DNA of 64,000 nt from Syntrophomonas sp. (GCA_016841425.1 JAENZE010000007.1:156173-220172); one strand, 5' to 3'. Numbered from the stretch's first letter, positions 1 to 9,378 are shown. Notes: generated from the sequence alone by a model not told the origin. Made by a program: numbers and translations.

Positions 1-1281
1 AGGGTTAATAATATTAAACTTGGGAGTGACAGTCACCTCACTGGAATAATCGGAAGGAATCAAGCCATTCCAGGCCTGGACCCGGTAGGTATATTTTTGA
101 CCAGAGGATACAGAACTGTCGGCGTAAGCCAACTCCTCGGGATTGACCAGGTAGGCTACCTGAGCAAAATTGCTGCTGTCGGTTTTCCGTTCAATTGTAA
201 AACACAGGGTATACATCGAATTACTGTCCCAGGTCATTCTAATAGTATTGCTATTGAGACCGGTCGCAGAAAGGTTAATTGGAGCAGGTGGACCCGTTCT
301 GGCCTTGGTCTCGCTTATAAAACTGGAAAACCCGGCATTTTTGCTGATAATAATGTACCTGTAATCAGTCTCTGGTTTCAGCCCGCTGACAATTAATTCG
401 GTTGTATTAGCCTCCAGCACATAATCCGGTGTTGAACTGTAGGTGCCGTCTGGGTTTTTATTGACGATCCAGAACTCGTCCTCATTATCAGCGGTATCAA
501 TCCAGAAGAGTCTGATACTGCTGGAATTCAAGGCTATCCCGGTAAACCCTTGGGGAGTACCGGGCGCGTAGGATGGTTTTGATACACTGCTATAATTTGA
601 ATAAGATGAACCATAATCATTGAATACTTCGATACGATACGTGTATTTGACATCTTCCTGCAGTTCCGAAGAATCCATATATTCCTTCGTGTTAGGCGGC
701 AATTCCTTAACTATCTCAAATCCGTATCCTTCCTTTTGTCTTTGCACTACGAATTTGGTTTCATCACTGGAGTTATCATCCCAGGTAAGCTGAATTGGAT
801 GTCCCATGATTGATATAATAACTTGAGCCTTTAACATGCTGGGCGATGAAGGGGCGGAAAGTTTCTTTACTATAGCCCCGGCTTCATTGGAGTAAGCCGA
901 TTCCCCGGTATCATTATATGCTCTTACCCGGTAATAATATTTTTCTCCAGGATAAATGGGAAACATGCCAGATTCACTGTCAACAAAAGTAGTTGAATTT
1001 CTTGCCTGGAAAGCAACATTTGAAAATGCGGTGTTTTCCATCCTTCGCTCTACCATAAAACCCGTTTCCGCTGTAGAGTTATCTTCCCAGGTCAATGTAA
1101 TCGTACCAGGGGTTTCAGACACAGCATTGAGATTCGAAGGTGCTGCCAGAGCATTTATTAAAATTGGCTTTGTTAAAGAAGGCACCGGCGTCACCTGTAC
1201 AGCTGACGCAGTATCTATAAATAGGAGCAAAATAACCAGCACCCCAAAAGTTGTTAACAGCTTTCTATGCAGCTTTTTCAT
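1..1281 (-). CDS. Secreted multi-domain fibronectin type III protein (partial, C-terminus outside window)
   Basis: Reading frame is open from an ATG at 1281 to the window edge, 427 codons with no stop, so the C-terminus is missing. The start follows a GGGGGAA ribosome binding site. Residues 1-27 form a signal peptide (KKLHRK, hydrophobic core, then TASA). At least four fibronectin III modules follow, beginning near residues 46, 142, 237 and 332; each shows the LTW-x-DNS...GF-x-V-x-R and Y-x-Y-R-V pattern and ends in YSN/YSS-type strands. Such modules are extracellular spacers or binding domains on wall proteins or glycoside hydrolases. The catalytic or anchoring part, if any, lies beyond the window. 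Function is therefore unknown; domain identity is clear. Confidence 0.85.
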   Translation of the reverse strand, partial: MKKLHRKLLTTFGVLVILLLFIDTASAVQVTPVPSLTKPILINALAAPSNLNAVSETPGTITLTWEDNSTAETGFMVERRMENTAFSNVAFQARNSTTFVDSESGMFPIYPGEKYYYRVRAYNDTGESAYSNEAGAIVKKLSAPSSPSMLKAQVIISIMGHPIQLTWDDNSSDETKFVVQRQKEGYGFEIVKELPPNTKEYMDSSELQEDVKYTYRIEVFNDYGSSYSNYSSVSKPSYAPGTPQGFTGIALNSSSIRLFWIDTADNEDEFWIVNKNPDGTYSSTPDYVLEANTTELIVSGLKPETDYRYIIISKNAGFSSFISETKARTGPPAPINLSATGLNSNTIRMTWDSNSMYTLCFTIERKTDSSNFAQVAYLVNPEELAYADSSVSSGQKYTYRVQAWNGLIPSDYSSEVTVTPKFNIINP

Positions 1282-1447
1282 TCGAATTTCCCCCTTAATA
1301 TTATTTTGCTAAAGCAACGGACCCTACGGGAATCTCAGGCGCTTTCATTTTCTCTGGGCTGGTACATCATTGGACCTTCATCTTTTCCCGCATTCTACCA
1401 CACTACCCATATATGTACAAGAAAGCTGTCTCACTGAATTTGGGTGG

Positions 1448-1524
1448 TAAAGAGGGGCATGAGACGTTCCCAGCGTCTCTCTTGCCAAAAATGAGGCAAA
1501 AGGATCGTCCCCGTGTCACCAGAG
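1448..1524. repeat. Dispersed repeat: GAGACG hairpin module plus GGGGACGAT core
   Basis: Two modules seen again at 4406-4575: first an AAGAGGGGCATGAGACG-type segment containing the perfect hairpin GAGACG-TTCCCAG-CGTCTC, then GGCAAAAGGATCGTCCCCGTGT ending in CACC. The copy lies just past the stop codon of the permease gene. Confidence 0.7.
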
Positions 1525-1530
1525 AGTAAT

Positions 1531-2271
1531 CTATGCATCGCTCCCTATGGCTGCAAACCGCCATATTGCTATACATAATACTATTGTGCCGATTAAAGCC
1601 ATTATAATTAAAGCCAGGTTCCCATCACAGCCATGTGAAACATTGAAGGCTATTCCGGTAAAAGAATGCATTGCTTGTGTAGCGGGGAAAACGGCTCCTA
1701 CTGATCTAAGGAATCCAGGCAGCATAGAGGCTGGAAACATAATACCGCTAAGCAGTAAGGAAGGCAAGAATACTGCTTGTGACAGCATGGTAGCAATTCC
1801 CTGTCCGTTTGCTATTACCCCGATTATCAATCCTAAAGCTATACTGGTAAAAATGAAGACTAAAAGAACAATAAAATATGCTCCATAATTACCAGGTAAA
1901 CCCGCGGAGAAAAGTAAAGGTGCGCTCAGAAAAATCATTATGGATACTAGAAGCAGATGTAGAAAGGCGCTTACCCCCTGAACCAACAATACAGCACCAT
2001 TAGGTATACCATTTACCCGATAAGCCCTTAACACACCCGCTTCCCTTATCTTTACAATCGGTCCAGGAAGTCCCAGTACTGCCCCCATAGTAATAGCAAA
2101 AATAGTCATTGAAGCTGCAAGAGTCTCTTTTGTAGCAGGATTAATTGAAGAAAAAACCGCGCCCATAACAAGGTAAAACACCAACGGTATAATATAATAA
2201 GTTAACAATGTTCCTTTTTCGCGAACATCCATCTTAAATTGAACCAAAAGATATTTAACAAAAGCCTTCAT
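1531..2271 (-). CDS. ABC-2 type transporter permease
   Basis: A 246-residue integral membrane protein with about six hydrophobic segments and the ABC-2 layout: a short cytoplasmic N-terminus, TM1 near residue 25, a second near 60, then a conserved central block and a terminal TM close to the C-terminus. It would form the membrane pore for the ATPase encoded immediately upstream, whose stop codon lies one base before this ATG, so the two are translationally coupled. The pair is a drug, lipid or polysaccharide exporter of the DrrAB/YadGH type; the substrate cannot be read from sequence. The ribosome binding site GGGGGC lies within the end of the ATPase gene. Confidence 0.88.
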   Translation of the reverse strand: MKAFVKYLLVQFKMDVREKGTLLTYYIIPLVFYLVMGAVFSSINPATKETLAASMTIFAITMGAVLGLPGPIVKIREAGVLRAYRVNGIPNGAVLLVQGVSAFLHLLLVSIMIFLSAPLLFSAGLPGNYGAYFIVLLVFIFTSIALGLIIGVIANGQGIATMLSQAVFLPSLLLSGIMFPASMLPGFLRSVGAVFPATQAMHSFTGIAFNVSHGCDGNLALIIMALIGTIVLCIAIWRFAAIGSDA

Positions 2272-2272
2272 C

Positions 2273-3181
2273 TTAACAGCCCCCTTTAATTAGCTCGAGA
2301 AATCTTTCTTCGAGTGAAGGACGCTGCACGCGCAAATCTTCCACCACATCACCAGCCAATTGTACTTTTCTCAATATTTCAGTGAGAGAGGCGGCAGCAT
2401 CTGACGATACCCACTCCCCATAACCCTCGGATTCTCTAATGAATCGGGCTGAGCCAATATCGTATCCGGGCAAGAGAATTCCATTTAAGGTTCTTATAAG
2501 AATTCGTGTATCTGAACTGCCGGTCGCTGTAACCTGTGCCGGCGTTCCTATAACCGCTATCTTGCCCTGTATCAGTATAGCCAGGCGGTCGCAAAGGGCT
2601 TCGGCCTCGGCCATATCGTGAGTAGCTAGAAGCACAGTTACGCCACTGGTTTTCAGTTCTCTTATGGCATCGTGAAGCTGCGCCCTGCCCTGCACATCTA
2701 ATCCTGCGGTAGGCTCATCCAGGATAATCACTTCCGGGTCATGGGCCAGGGCCAGAGCCAGGTGGAGCCGCCTTCTTTGCCCGGTTGATAACGTATGATA
2801 TTGTTTTTTTAGGGAAGCTTCCAGTCCGAAGCGGATTAATAAATCCAAGCGCATTCCCCGACCATGCCAGGCACATACTAGCGCCATGGCCTCGTCAGTC
2901 CTCATGGAATCAGGCAGCGAAGAGGACTGCAGCTGCACCCCAAGTTTTTTTCGTATATCCCGGACATCAGTATGTGGATCATAACCGGCTATCCTCATTT
3001 GCCCATTATCAGGTTTGCGGATAGCTTCCAAGCATTCCAAAGTAGTAGTTTTTCCTGCACCATTTGGCCCTAACAGTCCAAACACTTCTCCCTTTTGAAC
3101 GGCAAAGCTTATCTCGTTTACTGCCGTCAAATTTCCGTATTTCTTCACTAAACCTTTTACTAATACTTCTGCACCAGCCAT
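2273..3181 (-). CDS. ABC transporter ATP-binding protein (exporter, DrrA-like)
   Basis: 302-residue ATPase that energises the permease directly downstream. Visible motifs are Walker A GPNGAGKTTT near residue 38, the signature LSTGQRRR near 134, Walker B VIILDEPTAGLD near 154 and the switch histidine in ATHD near 190. A C-terminal extension of about 90 residues after the nucleotide-binding domain is usual for the ABC-2 exporter ATPases. I place the start at ATG 3181 because GAGGTGG lies seven bases upstream; a longer in-frame TTG start at 3229 has no ribosome binding site. Family assignment is firm; cargo unknown. Confidence 0.9.
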   Translation of the reverse strand: MAGAEVLVKGLVKKYGNLTAVNEISFAVQKGEVFGLLGPNGAGKTTTLECLEAIRKPDNGQMRIAGYDPHTDVRDIRKKLGVQLQSSSLPDSMRTDEAMALVCAWHGRGMRLDLLIRFGLEASLKKQYHTLSTGQRRRLHLALALAHDPEVIILDEPTAGLDVQGRAQLHDAIRELKTSGVTVLLATHDMAEAEALCDRLAILIQGKIAVIGTPAQVTATGSSDTRILIRTLNGILLPGYDIGSARFIRESEGYGEWVSSDAAASLTEILRKVQLAGDVVEDLRVQRPSLEERFLELIKGGC

Positions 3182-3503
3182 CTCTTTCCACCTCGTTTCC
3201 AGGAAGTTCGATCCCTTCACTTGCCGCAAACACCATACTGGGGTCTTCTGTGCGAAGATAGGGGACGTTTTGAAGCAATAAAATCCCTTTGTTTCCTCTT
3301 ATAGTATCCTTCGTTATTCTAGATTATCCTGGTTTCCAGAGGGACGCGGGGACGGTCCTTTTGTCACCTATTGAAGTCTATCCAATTTTGAAATGATTCT
3401 CTCTACAACAATTTCCCTAGCCGCTATTATATAATTTTAACTTAATATACATTTAATGGAAATTGCTAATCACAGCCAAAGGATAAAACAGATAAAAGAA
3501 TAT
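3182..3503. other. Intergenic gap holding one dispersed repeat copy
   Basis: About 320 bases between the ABC exporter and a membrane protein gene. It contains the core repeat at 3339-3368 (GGGACGCGGGGACGGTCC followed by TTTTGTCACC) and an AT-rich stretch near 3420-3460. I see no convincing gene. Confidence 0.6.
3339..3368. repeat. Dispersed repeat core copy
   Basis: Reads AGGGACGCGGGGACGGTCC then TTTTGTCACC. The GGGGACGGTCCTTTTGTCACC part is identical to the right arm of the palindrome at 20495-20556. Confidence 0.75.
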
Positions 3504-4292
3504 CTATTCAACTACATGCAGTCTATGTAAATATAAAACGGCTATAACTAAAAAGAGAAACGATAAACTTAGAAACAAGTATAACCCAGCTGTATCTACC
3601 GGGAGATTATATAGCGGCTTTATCAGCTCACCAGCACCCACCGGGAAAAGCAAGGTAAAACCTAAAATAAATAAAGCTGGCGCTAGTAGTAACCCTAGAA
3701 CCTGATTTTTAATAATTTTTATTGCGACAATAATAAAAGCAGGCATGATAAAACACAGATCCAGGATGTATATAGAATATAAAAATTCGATCTTCTGGCC
3801 GGTTTTGATAAGGGGCAAGATCTGCATAGTCCAAAGGGGATAGAATACTACCGGCATAAGAAGGGAAAACCCCATGGAGATATACCGAATCAACCCCGGC
3901 ACCATTACTGTTTTCTCTTGAGTATCCTGGCCAAGTCCAACCACACTGTATATCATGGAATAAAAAGATATGCCGAATATCGCCATATATACAAAATACA
4001 GCTCATTATATATTCGTTCTATCACATAAATCCCGTACGCATAAAATAAATACCCTGCCAGCCCAATAACAATTATCTGCTTTATCAAATCTCCCGCTCT
4101 TATTTTAAAGATAAGTATTATCATAATTGTAGATGCAATCAGAGTTGTTATATCCTGAGAGATAATTCCGGGCATCACCTTGGTATCAACTAAGTAATGG
4201 TAAATACCAGGATTCAGAATACCTGTCAATGCCGCAATGAAAGATAACAGCGCAAGTAACATCCAGGCAATTTTTACTTGATTTAATTCCAT
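3504..4292 (-). CDS. Unrecognised polytopic membrane protein
   Basis: 262 residues with roughly seven or eight hydrophobic helices (for example near 10-30, 45-62, 72-90, 98-118, 133-152, 178-196, 204-222 and 232-256) and very few charged residues between them. The start ATG at 4292 follows AGGGGTG at a good distance. I do not recognise a family. It stands alone between two copies of the dispersed repeat, and neighbouring genes do not suggest a role beyond membrane location. Confidence 0.75.
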   Translation of the reverse strand: MELNQVKIAWMLLALLSFIAALTGILNPGIYHYLVDTKVMPGIISQDITTLIASTIMIILIFKIRAGDLIKQIIVIGLAGYLFYAYGIYVIERIYNELYFVYMAIFGISFYSMIYSVVGLGQDTQEKTVMVPGLIRYISMGFSLLMPVVFYPLWTMQILPLIKTGQKIEFLYSIYILDLCFIMPAFIIVAIKIIKNQVLGLLLAPALFILGFTLLFPVGAGELIKPLYNLPVDTAGLYLFLSLSFLFLVIAVLYLHRLHVVE

Positions 4293-4405
4293 TTTTTCAC
4301 CCCTATTACTTTTCCCAGATCGTGCCGAATTAACCAGGGGGACTCGGGGACCTACGTCCGAGGGTAATAAAATTATTTCCTTTTCTGATTTGAACCAATT
4401 CTATG

Positions 4406-4575
4406 TGGTCAAGAGGAGCACGAGGCTGTTCCCAGCGTCTCTCTTACCTTAAGTCTATTAATTTAGAAATGGCTCTCGTCATAAAAAGGCAAGAATTTGG
4501 TGCAGGCAAGGAATTCCCCGGGCAAGTTTGGAAAGTAAAATCCGGTGACAAAAGGACCGTCCCCGTGTCCCTGTC
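4406..4575. repeat. Two-module copy of the dispersed repeat
   Basis: The left module (4406-4448) matches 1448-1486, including the GGCTGTTCCCAGCGTCTCTCTT stretch; the right module near 4547-4575 reads GGTGACAAAAGGACCGTCCC then CGTGTCC. The same order of modules occurs at 1448-1524, here with about 95 extra bases between them. The right end stops three bases before the stop codon of the MBL gene (4578). Confidence 0.7.
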
Positions 4576-4577
4576 AC

Positions 4578-5558
4578 TCAGGCTTTCTGGTAGTATACCA
4601 CTCCGTTTTGGAGACGATTGGTGACGGCTCCTTTAAACAGCAGGTGCGTCAGGTGAGACAAAGCTTCTCCCGCAGCAAAAAGCTTCTGAGCTAATGGGAA
4701 TTGCTCCCATGATTTAACATTTATATCCCATTTCATTTTACTGGCTACCTCCGCGCCGGTCATGGATTCATTGCCTAAAATATCCATAATATTATTCAAA
4801 CGATTATGGTGATGCTTTTTCAGTTCTTCGATTCTCTCGTAACAATTAGTCAAAGTTCCCCGGTGACTGGGCAGTGTAAGTTCGATATCCAAATTATTTA
4901 TTATGTCCAGGCTTTTGAAGTATTCGGCCAAATAATCAACTTTAATATTCCAGGGCACACCCCAGATAGTATTGTTAGGGGTGATCTTACCCAGGATGTG
5001 GTCGCCGCTGAACAATATCTTGTGTGACTTGTCGTAAAGGCACATATGGTCGGGGGCATGGCCGGTGGTATTGATGCACTGAAGGGAGAAATCTGCCACC
5101 TGGATTATATCACCATCCTGGACAACAGTCACATTACTCACTGGTATAGTCCGAAACCGATAACCCGGGTGTATGGAAAGATCTGTGCCTAGTCCCATCT
5201 CCATAAGGCCGCTCTGCTTAATCAAATCGCCAAAATAAGACATGCTGTTAGAATCACATAAACCCTGTTTGGTGTATTCCCCGGTATATACTCGTGTTCC
5301 TGGCCGAGCCAGATATCCTGCCAACCCGGAATGATCAGAATGGATATGGGTTATAAATATATCTGTATTTTCCAAAGAGAAACCTATCTCTTTTATGGCC
5401 TGATCCATGGCTTCCCTGCATTCGTCCCGATTGAAACCAGTATCTATCAGCAGATTTCTCTCACTACCCTGAATAAAATATGAGTTTAACGCTTTAAGAG
5501 GATTCTGCGGCAGTGGAATTTCGATGCGAAATAAATTTTCCCTTATGTTTTCAATCAT
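4578..5558 (-). CDS. MBL-fold metallo-hydrolase
   Basis: 326-residue metallo-beta-lactamase superfamily hydrolase. The first metal motif HIHSDH is at residues 71-76, a second metal histidine sits in TTGHAPDH near 166, the bridging aspartate in FSGDH near 184, and a late histidine in LPSHRG near 228. A C-terminal winged-helix-like tail (EVASKMKW) is seen in the glyoxalase-II/LACTB2-like subgroup. Expected to hydrolyse a thioester, ester or phosphoester in the cytoplasm; the actual substrate is unknown. ATG at 5558 follows AAGGAGG. It is monocistronic. Confidence 0.88.
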   Translation of the reverse strand: MIENIRENLFRIEIPLPQNPLKALNSYFIQGSERNLLIDTGFNRDECREAMDQAIKEIGFSLENTDIFITHIHSDHSGLAGYLARPGTRVYTGEYTKQGLCDSNSMSYFGDLIKQSGLMEMGLGTDLSIHPGYRFRTIPVSNVTVVQDGDIIQVADFSLQCINTTGHAPDHMCLYDKSHKILFSGDHILGKITPNNTIWGVPWNIKVDYLAEYFKSLDIINNLDIELTLPSHRGTLTNCYERIEELKKHHHNRLNNIMDILGNESMTGAEVASKMKWDINVKSWEQFPLAQKLFAAGEALSHLTHLLFKGAVTNRLQNGVVYYQKA

Positions 5559-5794
5559 AATTGGCCTCCTTCAATTACCTCGAGCAATTTACATTAGCTG
5601 CAATTTAGCAGCAGGTACGTAAATTCCCTTACTAATGTGGTAAGTATATTGATTTTATTACTAAATTGCAATAGTTACCAGGTCTATAATCCTCTCACAC
5701 TCTCTGCTCTTAGACACCTGTGATCGCGGCTTCTTAATACTAGATCTACAGTATCCACCATGAAAATACTCGGGTAAAAAAGAGGTAAGTGCCT

Positions 5795-6229
5795 TTATCT
5801 TTCCCTTTTAAAGAAGGTTCCTCTACTTTTGGCTACCAGCATCTTTTCTTCGTTTTGTATACTAGCTTCAGCGACCAGGGTGTTGCTTCCTGCATGCAGT
5901 ACATGTCCCTGCGCGGTAAGTTTTGCTCCTATCTGAACCGGAGCCAGATAGTTTATGTTCAGCTCCAGGGTTACTCCCCTAAAATCAAGAGTTAACATAG
6001 ACAATCCCATAGCTGTATCAGCCAGGGTAGCAATTAATCCACCATGGAGCATCCCCCGGGAGTTTTCAAAGTCCTGTGTAACCATCATTTCAAGCCAGGC
6101 ACTTCCTGGTTCCAGGTGTTTGATATTTATATTAGTAGTATCAAGGACCGGTATATTTTGCATCGCATTCACAATCGCTTTAAATACTTGTTCATCTACA
6201 CCCCTGTTTTCAGGCAAAGATCCCTTCAT
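5795..6229 (-). CDS. PaaI-type hotdog thioesterase
   Basis: 144-residue single hotdog domain. The diagnostic segment is MLHGGLIATLADTAMGLSM near residues 58-76, in which HGG and the D at the end of ADTA are the PaaI/YbgC-type catalytic features, followed by a strand reading LNINYLAP. These enzymes hydrolyse acyl-CoA or aromatic-CoA thioesters, often to release trapped CoA. Placement next to an MBL hydrolase is not informative. The substrate is unknown. Confidence 0.85.
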   Translation of the reverse strand: MKGSLPENRGVDEQVFKAIVNAMQNIPVLDTTNINIKHLEPGSAWLEMMVTQDFENSRGMLHGGLIATLADTAMGLSMLTLDFRGVTLELNINYLAPVQIGAKLTAQGHVLHAGSNTLVAEASIQNEEKMLVAKSRGTFFKRER

Positions 6230-6497
6230 TCTTCACTATCCATCCTTATTTATTTGCTGCTAAAGAATATATCTCAATAACTATAATGAATTCGCTGATA
6301 AACGTAATTATCCTGCTACAGTACAGCAAGCAGTCTTCTAGCTTCAGGTGTGCCCGGGATACTTAAGGACAGCGACTTCAACCGTGCTAACTGCAGACAG
6401 ACTTTTGCAGGACGGGGTTTGAGAGCAGCAGACTAATAAATTCTATAACTTCGGCAAACAATAAAGTATTCCTGAAAACGAAAGCAAGGTATTGAAA

Positions 6498-7172
6498 ATG
6501 ATTTTGGTGATTATTCGAACCCTAATTTTATATCTTACGACTGTAGTTGCTCTGCGGGTCATGGGTAAAAAGCAAATCGGCCAACTGCAACCTTATGAAT
6601 TGGTAGTTATTATTATGATTGCGGAGTTAGCTGCTATTCCCATGCAAAACACTGATATACCTTTAATAAATGGCATTATTCCCATTTTTATATTATTTGC
6701 TTCTGAGATTACTCTATCTTATATATCCCTAAAAAGCGAAACAGCTCGTGGAATAATCTGCGGTAAACCCAGCATTCTGATAAAAAATTCTGAGATAATG
6801 GAAGATGAGCTACGACGATTGCGCTACAACATCAATGATTTATTGGAGCAGTTACGACAAAAAAACGTAAACAATATATCCGATGTAGCTTATGCCATTT
6901 TAGAAAACGGCGGCCAGTTAAGTGTCATACTGAAATCTCAGAATAGGCCGCTGCAGCCCCGAGATATGAATATCTTCACTCCCCCTGAACTTTTACCGAT
7001 AACCCTTATTATAGATGGCAGTGTTATTAAAGAGAATCTTAACAAAATAGACCTGAGCCTGGATTGGCTGAAGGGAGAACTAGAAAAAGACGGAATTAAA
7101 GACGTTAAGCAGGTACTTTTTGCCTGCCTGAACAGCCAGGGTGACCTATTCTACCAGAGTAAGTCTTCTTAA
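6498..7172 (+). CDS. DUF421 (YetF-family) membrane protein
   Basis: 224-residue protein with three N-terminal helices (LVIIRTLILYLTTVVALRVM onward), the family signature GKKQIGQLQPYELVV, then a soluble C-terminal domain with the KPSILIKN motif and the HTPPEL-like FTPPELLP near residue 160. This family is found in Bacillus YetF and spore-membrane YetF/YkjA-type proteins. ATG 6498 is preferred over the in-frame TTG 6492 on spacing from AAGG. It is followed after 24 bases by a DUF4363 gene, its usual partner. Confidence 0.85.
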   Translation: MILVIIRTLILYLTTVVALRVMGKKQIGQLQPYELVVIIMIAELAAIPMQNTDIPLINGIIPIFILFASEITLSYISLKSETARGIICGKPSILIKNSEIMEDELRRLRYNINDLLEQLRQKNVNNISDVAYAILENGGQLSVILKSQNRPLQPRDMNIFTPPELLPITLIIDGSVIKENLNKIDLSLDWLKGELEKDGIKDVKQVLFACLNSQGDLFYQSKSS

Positions 7173-7196
7173 TAGATCAAAGGAGTAATATGACAC

Positions 7197-7577
7197 ATGC
7201 GACTATTAGTATCACTGTTGGTAATTCTTGCTTCCATTGTTGGTCTAAGTTTTTGGACCAATGACTCTCTGCAATCGTCTACTGAGCACTTAAGTGAACA
7301 GATTGATATGGTGCAGGCCGACATACAGGACGAACAATGGGAAACGGCTGCCAGGCAAACTGCTGATATTGAAAAATACTGGACAAAATCAGCCAGATGG
7401 TGGCCGGTCTTCCTTGATCACCAGGAGATGGATAATATAGAATTTTCCCTTTCCAAGGTCAAAGCCTACGTCAATAGCCGTGATACCGCTCTCGCCCTGG
7501 GACAACTCGAGGAGTTAAAATTGATGTTGAAACATATCCCGGAAAAAGAAGCTTTGACTATAAAAAACATCTTATAA
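7197..7577 (+). CDS. DUF4363 family protein
   Basis: 126 residues: one N-terminal membrane anchor or signal segment (LLVSLLVILASIVGLSFW) followed by a helical domain rich in W and E with WWPVFLDHQEMDNIEF, typical of DUF4363. This family is commonly encoded directly after a DUF421 gene, as here, which supports a joint role, probably at the envelope. The function is not established. AGGAG at 7181-7185 gives an 11-base spacing to ATG 7197. Confidence 0.8.
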   Translation: MRLLVSLLVILASIVGLSFWTNDSLQSSTEHLSEQIDMVQADIQDEQWETAARQTADIEKYWTKSARWWPVFLDHQEMDNIEFSLSKVKAYVNSRDTALALGQLEELKLMLKHIPEKEALTIKNIL

Positions 7578-7678
7578 ATATACATATTTACAAATTTATC
7601 CCAATCATTAATATACCAATTATAATAAACTGCGGCCAGGGAAAAATATTAGAGACTAATTATGAAGGAGGTTAATAT

Positions 7679-8146
7679 ATGAAAGGTGTTGGCTTTTTAG
7701 GCCTTTTCAATGAACACGATAAGACCAGGGATGAAGGAGAAAAAGTAAACAAAAATGAAAGCAGCGAAGAGAGAAAATTAAGGCTGCGTAAAGAAGAACT
7801 TGATGTCGCTAAGAACAGGGTTGATATTGGCAAGGTAGAATTTGGTAAAGAAATCATTGAAGAACAGCAGATAATAAACGTTCCAATAGTACATGAAGAA
7901 GTCGTTGTTGAAAGAAGATCCATAAACGAGCCCAGTGATAGCCCTATCGGTGAAGGTGATGATGAACATTTCAGTCTTTCGGTAGGCGAAGATAGAATTG
8001 AAGTGGGCAAACACACTATTGTGACCGGTGAAGTATCAGCCCACAAACGTGAAGTCGAAGAGAATCAGGAGATCAAAGAGACTGTTAAACACGAAGAAGC
8101 GCGTATAAATAAAGATGGAGATGCCAATATCGTTGATGAAAACTAG
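7679..8146 (+). CDS. DUF2382 (YsnF/AvaK-type) stress protein, copy 1
   Basis: 155-residue, highly charged, probably soluble protein. The DUF2382 pattern is visible as two repeats: RLRKEELDVAKNRVDIGKVE with PIVHEEVVVERR, and a second LSVGEDRIEVGKH with TVKHEEARI. The family is linked to general stress in other bacteria (YsnF). AGGAGG precedes ATG 7679. The second copy downstream (8229-8612) is separated by a terminator-like hairpin, so the two may be expressed independently. Confidence 0.82.
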   Translation: MKGVGFLGLFNEHDKTRDEGEKVNKNESSEERKLRLRKEELDVAKNRVDIGKVEFGKEIIEEQQIINVPIVHEEVVVERRSINEPSDSPIGEGDDEHFSLSVGEDRIEVGKHTIVTGEVSAHKREVEENQEIKETVKHEEARINKDGDANIVDEN

Positions 8147-8167
8147 CTTCATTAGAAATTAAGTTTT

Positions 8168-8204
8168 AAACGCCTCACCAATGAATATTGGAGAGGTGTT
8201 TTTT
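8168..8204 (+). terminator. Intrinsic terminator after DUF2382 copy 1
   Basis: AAACGCCTC pairs with GAGGTGTTT and CCAAT pairs with ATTGG across a short GAAT loop, followed by a T run (TTTTTT). It sits between the two DUF2382 genes. Confidence 0.8.
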
Positions 8205-8228
8205 GGTTTACGTATAGGAGGATTACCA

Positions 8229-8612
8229 ATGACAAACGAATCGCTGGATAAAATTACTATTCCTATCAGAGAAGAAGAGATGGATGTAAAAAGGAAATGG
8301 GTGCAGACTGGCGAAATAAACTGTCATAAAGAGGTGTTAACTGAGGAAAGAACTATAAGCGTACCAGTAAAACGCGAAGAGTTGATAATTGAGAAAAAAA
8401 TCATAGATGCAGATTCCCCGGACCAATCAACCCGCACTGAAATTACACGGATACCCCTTAGAGAAGAGCGGGTAGACATTAATAAATATACTTATGATCT
8501 CGAACAAGTGGAAGTATACAAGCAGGAATTTAATGAAAATCAATTAGTAGATGCAATGTTAAAAAAGGATATACTTATTATAAAAACTTCCGGGGATGCA
8601 GATATAAACTAA
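8229..8612 (+). CDS. DUF2382 stress protein, copy 2
   Basis: 127 residues starting MTNESLDKITIPIREEEMDV. The start is ATG 8229 with AGGAGG ending at 8221; an earlier in-frame ATG at 8181 lies inside the terminator hairpin and has no ribosome binding site. DUF2382 repeats are visible as IPIREEEMDVKRK...SVPVKREELIIEKK and IPLREERVDINKY. It is a paralogue of the preceding gene, shorter and without its N-terminal extension. The C-terminal ends of both proteins share the DGDAN/SGDADIN-type tail, consistent with duplication. Confidence 0.8.
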   Translation: MTNESLDKITIPIREEEMDVKRKWVQTGEINCHKEVLTEERTISVPVKREELIIEKKIIDADSPDQSTRTEITRIPLREERVDINKYTYDLEQVEVYKQEFNENQLVDAMLKKDILIIKTSGDADIN

Positions 8613-8718
8613 ATGATAAAGGATATTGGTACAACAAATAACTTGCTGGTACCTGCCCTTACTGCCTCAATTTACTTTTTAAAGTGATACTATTTTGACT
8701 ATCAAGAGGTGCTTTACT

Positions 8719-9243
8719 ATGATAAGCCAACCTTATTGCCCTTTACCAGATTACCTTAAACCAGGTTTAAAGGTTCTCTTTGTAGGATTTAATCCCAGTA
8801 TCCGCTCGGGAGAGGTAGGCCATCACTTTGCCAGCCCCAGCAACCGCTTTTGGAAAATTATGTACCAATCCGGGTTAACACCGCATAAATACAGTCCGAC
8901 CGAGGATGCTAGCCTCTTAGATCTGGGTTTTGGTCTTACCAACATTGCTGCACGTCCCACCCGAGCAGCCGCAGATGTGGATACCAAGGAATATGACCAG
9001 GGCCGGGAACTGCTTTTAGATAAAATAAACCTCAACCTCCCTCAGGTAGTATGTTTTGTAGGGAAGGGAGTATACCAGATATATGCTCGCAAAAAGCAAG
9101 CTGAATGGGGATTCCAACCTATTGAAGCAGTGCCTGGAGTAATGGACTTTGTGGCGCCATCGAGCAGCGGATTGGTACGCATGAGCATGGAGCAGGTAGT
9201 GTCCATTTATCGGATCCTTGGTGATTATTTGCAGGATTGCTGA
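8719..9243 (+). CDS. mug: Mismatch-specific uracil/thymine DNA glycosylase (Mug/TDG family)
   Basis: 174-residue member of uracil-DNA glycosylase family 2. The active-site motif GFNPSIRSGEVGHHFASPSN lies near residues 18-37 (family form GINPG...GHHFA-P-NRFW), where the Asn is the catalytic residue position; the second motif VPGVMDFVAPSSSG-L near 140-153 matches the NPSGLN-type loop. It excises U or T mispaired with G and starts base-excision repair. Start ATG 8719 is chosen because AAGAGGTG precedes it; the longer TTG start at 8695 overlaps that site. Confidence 0.9.
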   Translation: MISQPYCPLPDYLKPGLKVLFVGFNPSIRSGEVGHHFASPSNRFWKIMYQSGLTPHKYSPTEDASLLDLGFGLTNIAARPTRAAADVDTKEYDQGRELLLDKINLNLPQVVCFVGKGVYQIYARKKQAEWGFQPIEAVPGVMDFVAPSSSGLVRMSMEQVVSIYRILGDYLQDC

Positions 9244-9378
9244 AAGTTCTCTATTTCTTTAAGCATTATGCATTAAGGCAACCAAATTTTTTATTTTGAT
9301 ATATAACGAATACCAGGATTCAAGTATAGAGAGTGAGAATTATAACTTCATAGACAAGCGAAAAAAGGTGTGAAGAAA

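Noticed and set aside
8181..8228. An upstream ATG for DUF2382 copy 2
   Set aside because: It lies within the terminator hairpin and has no ribosome binding site; ATG 8229 has AGGAGG.
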